A stretch of 27,990 nucleotides of DNA from Bacillota bacterium (lineage in GTDB: Bacteria > Bacillota > Syntrophomonadia > Syntrophomonadales > Syntrophomonadaceae). Positions 23,189 through 27,990 of the stretch are shown piece after piece. The notes below the pieces were generated by a model. That model had not been told where the DNA came from and searched no databases. It saw only the letters and a list, made by a program, of their open reading frames with translations. The translations under genes were made by a program, and so were the position numbers. Where the stretch lies: contig JAEWZB010000089.1 in NCBI GenBank assembly GCA_023395515.1, forward strand, positions 1 to 27,990, in the 5' to 3' direction. Each line of letters begins with the position of its first letter. Within the stretch, counting starts at the first letter, position 1.

Positions 23189-23968
23189 ATGGATTGGCAG
23201 ACTTTGCACTATGAAAAGGAAAATAGCCTAGGAATCATAAATTTTAATCGTCCCCAGGTTTTAAATGCTATGAATGAAGCCATGGTAGATGAATTAATAG
23301 TTTTATTGGAGGAAATTGAAAAAGATGATGAAGTCAAATGCCTTATCCTTTATGGGGGGATGAGAGCTTTTGTAGCCGGAGGGGATATCGCCTATATGTC
23401 CACGGTTAATGCGGTAGAATGTGAAAAATTTATTGATAAAACCCAACAGATGATGGATAAAATAGCAAGTTTTAATAAACCGGTTATTGCAGCTATGGCC
23501 GGATTGGCATTAGGCGGAGGTTGTGAATTAGCTTTAACTTGCGACATACGTATCGCAGCTGAAGGGACTATTATGGGAGTACCGGAATCTAATTTAGGCT
23601 TATTTCCCGCTGCGGGGGGAACCCAGCGGCTAACTAGGGTAGTTGGAATTGGCTGGGCAACCCACATGATTTTGACTGGTGATCCTATTGATACCGATAC
23701 AGCTATGAAGATTGGGCTAATCACTAAAGTGGTACCGGGAGAACAGTTGCTGGAGGAAGCCAAAAATTTAGCGGCTAAGCTTGCGGCCAAATCGCCGTTA
23801 ACGACTAAAGTAACCAAACAATGTCTGAAAAATGCTATAAGTACAGATTTACCTACCGGTCTTATGTATGAACAGAAAGCCTTTGCCTTCTTATTTGCCA
23901 CGGAAGATAAAAAGGAAGGCGTAACTGCGTTTTTAGAAAAACGCCAACCTAATTTTACCGGCCGGTAA
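23189..23968 (+). CDS. Enoyl-CoA hydratase 2 (crotonase family)
   Basis: Crotonase-fold protein of 259 residues. The oxyanion-hole loop AFVAGGDIAYM lies near 62-72, and LALGGGCELALTCDIRIAAE and GVPESNLGLFPAAGGTQRL carry both catalytic glutamates of true enoyl-CoA hydratases. AAGGAGG precedes the ATG. It is first of three genes behind P9, followed by the two-subunit CoA-transferase. It differs clearly from hydratase 1 (3481-4263), so the two probably act on different intermediates. The order crotonase - class I CoA-transferase A - B recalls echA20-ipdA-ipdB of actinobacterial steroid degradation, but EchA20-type proteins do not carry both glutamates. Confidence 0.92.
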   Translation: MDWQTLHYEKENSLGIINFNRPQVLNAMNEAMVDELIVLLEEIEKDDEVKCLILYGGMRAFVAGGDIAYMSTVNAVECEKFIDKTQQMMDKIASFNKPVIAAMAGLALGGGCELALTCDIRIAAEGTIMGVPESNLGLFPAAGGTQRLTRVVGIGWATHMILTGDPIDTDTAMKIGLITKVVPGEQLLEEAKNLAAKLAAKSPLTTKVTKQCLKNAISTDLPTGLMYEQKAFAFLFATEDKKEGVTAFLEKRQPNFTGR

Positions 23969-24030
23969 AGGAGAAAGCTTAAATTAATTTAGGGTTAAAA
24001 AATTCGTAATTAGTGAAGGAGGATACCGGA

Positions 24031-24987
24031 ATGCTTTTTGAACCAATGCCTATTAATGAAGGACGGGCTAAACCCCCTGCCTATAAAATAATGACAGCTA
24101 AAGAAGCTATATTTAAGTTTGTACAAGAAGATTGTTATTTAGGAATGACGGTGAGTGCTGCTCCGGCGGCTTTAATGTGGGAAATGGTCCGGCAAAGAGA
24201 TCGTATCAAAAACATTGATTTAGTTATTACCAGTCAAATTGGTATGTCCTCAGTTCTTATTGGTTCCGGCTTGATACGAAAAATAGAAATGGCCTACAAT
24301 TGGGGAGGCATAGAAGGCCCGGATACGGTTTTTAGACGGGCAGTAGAACAAGGAATTCCCCGTCCCCTGGAAGTTGAGGAATACAGCAATTATGCAGCCG
24401 CCATGAGATGGTTGGCGGCTTCTATGGGCCTTGATTCTATCGGAACCAGGTCACAACTAGGTGCAGATATTATTAAATATAATCCGAAAATAAAAATAAT
24501 AGATGATCCCTATACCGGCCGCCCGGTAGCAATGGTACCGGCTTCCTATCCTGATGTGGCGGTTATTCACGCAGCACGTGCCGATGAGATTGGCAATGTT
24601 CAATGTCTGGGCATTTATGGAAACACAGATACGCTAGCCAGAGCAGCAAAACATGTAATTGTCAGTGTAGAGGAAATTGTAACTTCTAAAGAAATTCGGC
24701 GTATGCCTAATCTGACTACCATTCCTTATTATTATGTAGATGCTGTGGTACATGCTCCTTTTGGTGCGCACTGGCGTGAAACAACCTACTATTACCACCA
24801 TGATTTGCCCTATGGTCTGGATGTATATAAACAATTCGCCACTCAAGAGGGCTATGAGGCATGGGCTGCCAAGTATATACATGGAACTAAGGATTGGAAT
24901 GAATATTGTGAAATGGTGGGCTACGGCCGGCTAAATCGTCTGAAACTAAGTGAACATAAGTATCAAAAATTTGGAGAAGTGAGGTGA
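24031..24987 (+). CDS. Class I CoA-transferase A subunit (GctA/IpdA-like)
   Basis: Alpha subunit of 318 residues of a glutaconate CoA-transferase-type enzyme. ATG 24031 follows AAGGAGG; the in-frame GTG at 24013 overlaps that site. It has the family blocks ITSQIGMSSVLIGSGLIRKIEMAYN (69-93 region), EEYSNYAAAMRWLAASMGL, GTRSQLGADII and DDPYTGRPVAMVPA. The heterodimer would move CoA between a dicarboxylic or substituted acid and acetyl-CoA. The related IpdAB proteins instead hydrolyse a cyclic beta-diketone CoA ester. The stop codon lies 5 nt before the B subunit start. Confidence 0.88.
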   Translation: MLFEPMPINEGRAKPPAYKIMTAKEAIFKFVQEDCYLGMTVSAAPAALMWEMVRQRDRIKNIDLVITSQIGMSSVLIGSGLIRKIEMAYNWGGIEGPDTVFRRAVEQGIPRPLEVEEYSNYAAAMRWLAASMGLDSIGTRSQLGADIIKYNPKIKIIDDPYTGRPVAMVPASYPDVAVIHAARADEIGNVQCLGIYGNTDTLARAAKHVIVSVEEIVTSKEIRRMPNLTTIPYYYVDAVVHAPFGAHWRETTYYYHHDLPYGLDVYKQFATQEGYEAWAAKYIHGTKDWNEYCEMVGYGRLNRLKLSEHKYQKFGEVR

Positions 24988-24992
24988 TAGTA

Positions 24993-25871
24993 ATGAGTAA
25001 GTATGCCCAAGATTACACTTTAAATGAATTGATGACTGCTACAGTAGCACGAGAAATTAAAGATGGAGAACTGGCTTTTATAGGGGTGGGAATGCCGTTG
25101 TTAGCTGCGACTGTGGCTAAATGTACCCATGCTCCGAATTTTAATATGATGGTAGAGTATGGAGCAGTTGGACCGGCTCCGTTGAGATTGCAATTATGCG
25201 TAAATTGTGCGGCCAATAGTGAACGTGCTTATTATGCCGGTAGTCAACGGGAAGTAATGGGTTTACAGCAAAGTGGTTTTGTGGATGTGGGGTGCATTAG
25301 CGGAGCGCAAATAGATAAATACGGCAATTTAAACTCTACTGCTATTGGTGATGATTATTATAAACCCAAGGTGCGCTTGGCCGGTAGTGGCGGAGCTAAT
25401 GATATTGCTTCATCTGCGAACCGCACCGTTATTATGATGCGCCAAGACGGCCGTAATTTTGTTAATAAATTGGATTATCTTACTTCGCCCGGCTATCTGG
25501 ACGGTAGTCCTAATGCCCGGGAAAAGGCGGGTTTAAGGGGGGGAGGTCCGGTAGCGGTTGTAACCAACATGGGGCTTTACAGGTTTGACCGGGAGACCCG
25601 GGAAATGTACCTGGAAAAAATTCATCCCGGGGTAGATTTAAGCAAGCTTAAAGCCACTATACCATGGGATTTAGCTGTTTCCCCTAATTTATGCGAAACG
25701 GAACTGCCTACTGAGGAACAGGTCGTAATTATGCGTACCATTGATCCCTTAAATGTTTACCTGGGCAATGGCCGGCAAACTTTATGCGGGAATTTTGAGG
25801 CTTTTATAAAAATGTTTGAAGATAGTTATCATCCCATGAGAAATTTAATGAGCAGTAAGGGTTTGATATAA
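24993..25871 (+). CDS. Class I CoA-transferase B subunit (GctB/IpdB-like)
   Basis: Beta subunit of 292 residues, partner of the preceding gene. ATG 24993 is preceded by GAGGTGA; the earlier in-frame GTG at 24984 overlaps the gctA stop. The glutamate in MVEYGAVGP (about 51-59) lies where class I transferases carry the glutamate that forms the acyl-enzyme CoA thioester. Also conserved are QIDKYGNLNSTAIG, RLAGSGGANDIASSANR and the GGPVAVVTNMGLYRFD block. If that glutamate is truly the nucleophile, the pair is a transferase rather than an IpdAB-type hydrolase. No terminator is evident before the activator gene at 26027. Confidence 0.87.
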   Translation: MSKYAQDYTLNELMTATVAREIKDGELAFIGVGMPLLAATVAKCTHAPNFNMMVEYGAVGPAPLRLQLCVNCAANSERAYYAGSQREVMGLQQSGFVDVGCISGAQIDKYGNLNSTAIGDDYYKPKVRLAGSGGANDIASSANRTVIMMRQDGRNFVNKLDYLTSPGYLDGSPNAREKAGLRGGGPVAVVTNMGLYRFDRETREMYLEKIHPGVDLSKLKATIPWDLAVSPNLCETELPTEEQVVIMRTIDPLNVYLGNGRQTLCGNFEAFIKMFEDSYHPMRNLMSSKGLI

Positions 25872-26026
25872 GGTATAAACAAGCTTTTATTATTGGCTTT
25901 TTATCTTCAGACAATTGGTATATTAAACTAATTTCCTAGTGCTAGTACTTAGTAAATAGTTGTTGCTAACCAGTTTATGAGGGCGGATGGAATTTTTAAT
26001 TAATAGCCGGTAAGGAGGTAAGAGTC

Positions 26027-27481
26027 ATGTCGGAACCTGAAAATAAATCAGAAAATTTCCCAATTTATACTAAGGATAATGAGCTTATTTATATGCTATT
26101 GGAAAGTCCTTACGAAGGCTTCATATATGTGGATAAGGAGGGCATTATTCAATATGTAAGTGATTCATATGCCATGTATAACAACTTGACTAAGGAAGAG
26201 TTAATTGGCCATTTTTATGAAGAATTTGACATAGATGATAATGTGAGCCGAATTCAACAGACCAGAGAATATGAACCGTTGTCTTATTATTATAATAATA
26301 ACCGGGGTTTTATAACTTCACGAAGGCCGGTATATTGGCAGGGACGTTTTGTAGGAGTTTGTGCCCGCTATTTTAGTTTAAGCTCCCAAGATGTAAACCG
26401 AAAATTTGGTTCGGAATATATTGATTTAATATCTCGTATCCAAATTCGGGATATCATGGTTAATCTTGATCGAGCTATTATGGAACTGAATACTTATAAG
26501 GATGATTTTAATTGTACAGATAACTTTTTGAGTAAAGGGATAGATAGCATTATAGGGCAGGATCCGAAAATTAGGAATTTAAAAAATAGTATTTTAAGGG
26601 TAGCTGATTCACCTTCTTCGGTCTTAATCACAGGGGAAAGCGGTACCGGAAAAGAGTTGGTGGCCCAGGCTATACACTATCATGGTAATCGTTCCAACCA
26701 GGCTTTCATAAAAGTAAACTGTGCCGCTATACCTGATACCCTTTTGGAATCGGAATTATTCGGTTATACTGACGGAGCTTTTACCGGAGCCCGTAAGGGT
26801 GGAAAGATGGGGAAGTTTGAACTGGCTAATGGCGGCACTATTTTTCTGGATGAAATCGGGGATATGCCCATGTCTATGCAGGCCAAATTACTGCGGATAT
26901 TACAGGAGCGAGAATTTGAGCGCTTAGGCAGTGAATCGGTGATTAAAGTTGACATCAGGGTGATTGCCGCCACTAATCAGGATCTTTTAACCCTAATTAA
27001 AGAAGGCAGTTTTCGAGAAGACCTCTATTATCGTCTTAATATCATTAATCTTAATACGGTGCCTCTGCGTTTAAGGAAAAATGATATAACCTTTTTAATT
27101 GATCATTTTATTCATACCCTCAATAAAAGATTAAATCGTTCCATCGCCAATATTAGCCCGGAAGCGGTAGAAATGTTAGTTGCTTATGAGTGGCCCGGGA
27201 ATGTACGGGAATTAATCAATGCCCTGGAGTCAGCCATAAATTTTAGCAGTACTTGTGTGTTGGAAGCCGAGGACTTTCCTTTGGCTTTACAAAAAAGATA
27301 TGAAAGTAAAGAGATAAATGAAAATCAAGGATTTTTACAATCTAAGCTGGAGTCTGAAGAAAAAAAAGTCTTAATTTCTGTACTGGAGCAATGTAATGAT
27401 AATCGTAAGGCCGCCGCAGAAATACTAAACGTATCAAAAAGCACCCTCTACCGTATGATGAAAAAATTTGATTTATTATGA
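26027..27481 (+). CDS. Sigma-54-dependent PAS activator 2
   Basis: Paralogue of the activator at 8117-9571, also 484 residues and co-linear with it without gaps. PAS domain at about 22-118, Walker A GESGTGKE (203-210), GAFTGA loop (250-255), Fis-type helix-turn-helix at the C-terminus. The recognition region SKSTLYRMMKK is identical in both proteins, so they should bind the same DNA. The N-terminal 20 residues differ: the four cysteines of activator 1 are absent. PAS residues around YNNLT, EELIGH, SRRPVY and ARYFSL are shared, so the ligands may be similar. AAGGAGG precedes the ATG. No sigma-54 promoter is visible upstream, so it is probably expressed from a weak sigma-A promoter in 25872-26026 or by read-through. 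Confidence 0.95.
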   Translation: MSEPENKSENFPIYTKDNELIYMLLESPYEGFIYVDKEGIIQYVSDSYAMYNNLTKEELIGHFYEEFDIDDNVSRIQQTREYEPLSYYYNNNRGFITSRRPVYWQGRFVGVCARYFSLSSQDVNRKFGSEYIDLISRIQIRDIMVNLDRAIMELNTYKDDFNCTDNFLSKGIDSIIGQDPKIRNLKNSILRVADSPSSVLITGESGTGKELVAQAIHYHGNRSNQAFIKVNCAAIPDTLLESELFGYTDGAFTGARKGGKMGKFELANGGTIFLDEIGDMPMSMQAKLLRILQEREFERLGSESVIKVDIRVIAATNQDLLTLIKEGSFREDLYYRLNIINLNTVPLRLRKNDITFLIDHFIHTLNKRLNRSIANISPEAVEMLVAYEWPGNVRELINALESAINFSSTCVLEAEDFPLALQKRYESKEINENQGFLQSKLESEEKKVLISVLEQCNDNRKAAAEILNVSKSTLYRMMKKFDLL

Positions 27482-27517
27482 TGCCAAGCACGTGTGGTTA
27501 GGAGAAAAATAAGTAGT

Positions 27518-27564
27518 AAAACCCGGAATCATTATTAAGTATTTAGTTGATTCCGGGTTTTTTT
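27518..27564 (+). terminator. Terminator after activator 2
   Basis: A perfect 13-bp stem AAACCCGGAATCA / TGATTCCGGGTTT followed by TTTT. Confidence 0.9.
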
Positions 27565-27584
27565 ATGGAATTTTCCAAAACGTT

Positions 27585-27620
27585 TTACCAGCTATGAAAC
27601 TAAAAATTCAGGACTGACCT
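27585..27620. promoter_or_regulatory. Degenerate activator sites for P10
   Basis: TTACC-AGCTAT-GAAAC (27585-27600) and AATTC-AGGACT-GACCT (27605-27620) resemble the shared dyad, here 20 bp apart and 123-158 bp upstream of P10. The 425-nt gap 27482-27906 holds a terminator, these sites, P10 and a leader, and no gene. Confidence 0.35.
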
Positions 27621-27742
27621 AATTGTCTATAAAAAAGAGGACCGGTTTTTCGGGCTAAACTATTATCACCTTATTCATTTATAGCGGGATATACGGCTCT
27701 TAAGTGGTCTTAATACTAACTGGAATTTTAACCTGAAATGCC

Positions 27743-27758
27743 TGGCACGCTTTTTGCA
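27743..27758 (+). promoter_or_regulatory. Sigma-54 promoter P10
   Basis: TGGCACGCTTTTTGCA is the closest match of the ten to the canonical TGGCACG-N4-TTGCA. It lies 148 nt upstream of the thiolase start. Confidence 0.93.
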
Positions 27759-27906
27759 TAACAGTGCCATATAATAGCTAATTTTTATATATTTCGGGAT
27801 CTAACTAGCTTCCAGAAATATAAATGAGAGGGTGATAGTAAGCCAATATGCATTACTTTACTTAAAAATATTGAATTAACTTATAAATATTTAGGAGGTT
27901 TAAATA

Positions 27907-27990
27907 ATGACTAGAAATGCAAATGATGTAGTAATTGTAGGTTATGCCCGTACCGCCTTTGATAAATTTGGGGGAGTATGCAGAGATATT
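27907..27990 (+). CDS. Thiolase (acetyl-CoA acetyltransferase family), truncated by window end
   Basis: Only the first 28 codons are present. The VVIVGYARTAFDKFGG stretch is the classic thiolase N-terminus (VxIVxxxRTPFGxFxG). TTAGGAGG precedes the ATG. As the first gene behind P10 it would supply the thiolytic cleavage step that the island otherwise lacks. The active-site Cys and His lie outside the window. Confidence 0.85.
   Translation, partial: MTRNANDVVIVGYARTAFDKFGGVCRDI

Noticed and set aside
1..27990. CRISPR array, tRNA or rRNA genes, phage genes
   Set aside because: I saw no regularly spaced direct repeats, cloverleaf-like or rRNA segments, or phage-type proteins anywhere in the window.

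Overview
The window looks like chromosome of a strictly anaerobic, low-GC Firmicute (Clostridia; a Peptococcaceae- or Syntrophomonadaceae-like relative is my inference). The reasons are AGGAGG-type ribosome sites, A/T-rich intergenic DNA, many oxygen-sensitive Fe-S proteins, a DUF3842 protein, and CoA-ester chemistry with no oxygenase. It reads as one large catabolic or respiratory island for a CoA-activated organic acid. Nearly every operon starts with a textbook sigma-54 promoter (TGGCAY-N7-TTGC, GG and GC exactly 10 nt apart). I count ten of these.

Layout: 1-640 is a long inverted repeat ending at promoter P1. P1 drives 836-6376: Fe-S protein 1, HypA-like 1, acyl-CoA dehydrogenase 1, enoyl-CoA hydratase 1, Fe-S protein 2, HypA-like 2, HypB-like. 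P2 drives a Cat1/AbfT-type CoA-transferase (6683-8020). A sigma-54 activator (8117-9571, minus) is divergent from P3 and acyl-CoA dehydrogenase 2 (9794-10942). P4 drives Fe-S protein 3 (11214-12277). P5 drives a class III CoA-transferase/racemase-like protein, a 35-residue membrane protein and an MFS carrier (12807-15692). P6 drives fixC-fixX-fixA-fixB (16075-19382). On the minus strand, P7 drives a nitronate-monooxygenase/FabK-like flavoprotein (19604-20575), and P8 drives DUF3842, an FmdE-like protein and a CooT-DUF4198 fusion (22581-20739). P9 drives enoyl-CoA hydratase 2 and a two-subunit class I CoA-transferase (23189-25871). A second, gap-free paralogue of the activator lies at 26027-27481. 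P10 drives a thiolase cut off by the window end.

Likely joint function: the MFS carrier imports an acid and one of three CoA-transferases activates it. Two acyl-CoA dehydrogenases, two crotonases and a thiolase carry out beta-oxidation-like steps, or some of them run in the reductive direction. FixABCX exchanges electrons with quinone and/or ferredoxin. No 3-hydroxyacyl-CoA dehydrogenase is visible here.

The surprising part is a nickel-handling set (two HypA, one HypB, a CooT-DUF4198 fusion with an HHHHH run, an FmdE-like protein) co-regulated with acyl-CoA enzymes, with no hydrogenase, urease or CO dehydrogenase in sight. Each HypA gene directly follows a gene for a CxC/CNCCSCCC cysteine-rich Fe-S protein. 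My leading hypothesis is that these Fe-S proteins are clients of a dedicated metal-insertion machinery.

The operons also share a candidate activator site, a dyad approximating GGTTC-N6-GAACC. At four of the promoters two copies lie exactly 21 bp apart, and at two more they lie 20-22 bp apart. The two activators have near-identical recognition helices, so both may act on the same sites. Function assignments rest on motifs read by eye; no database search was run.
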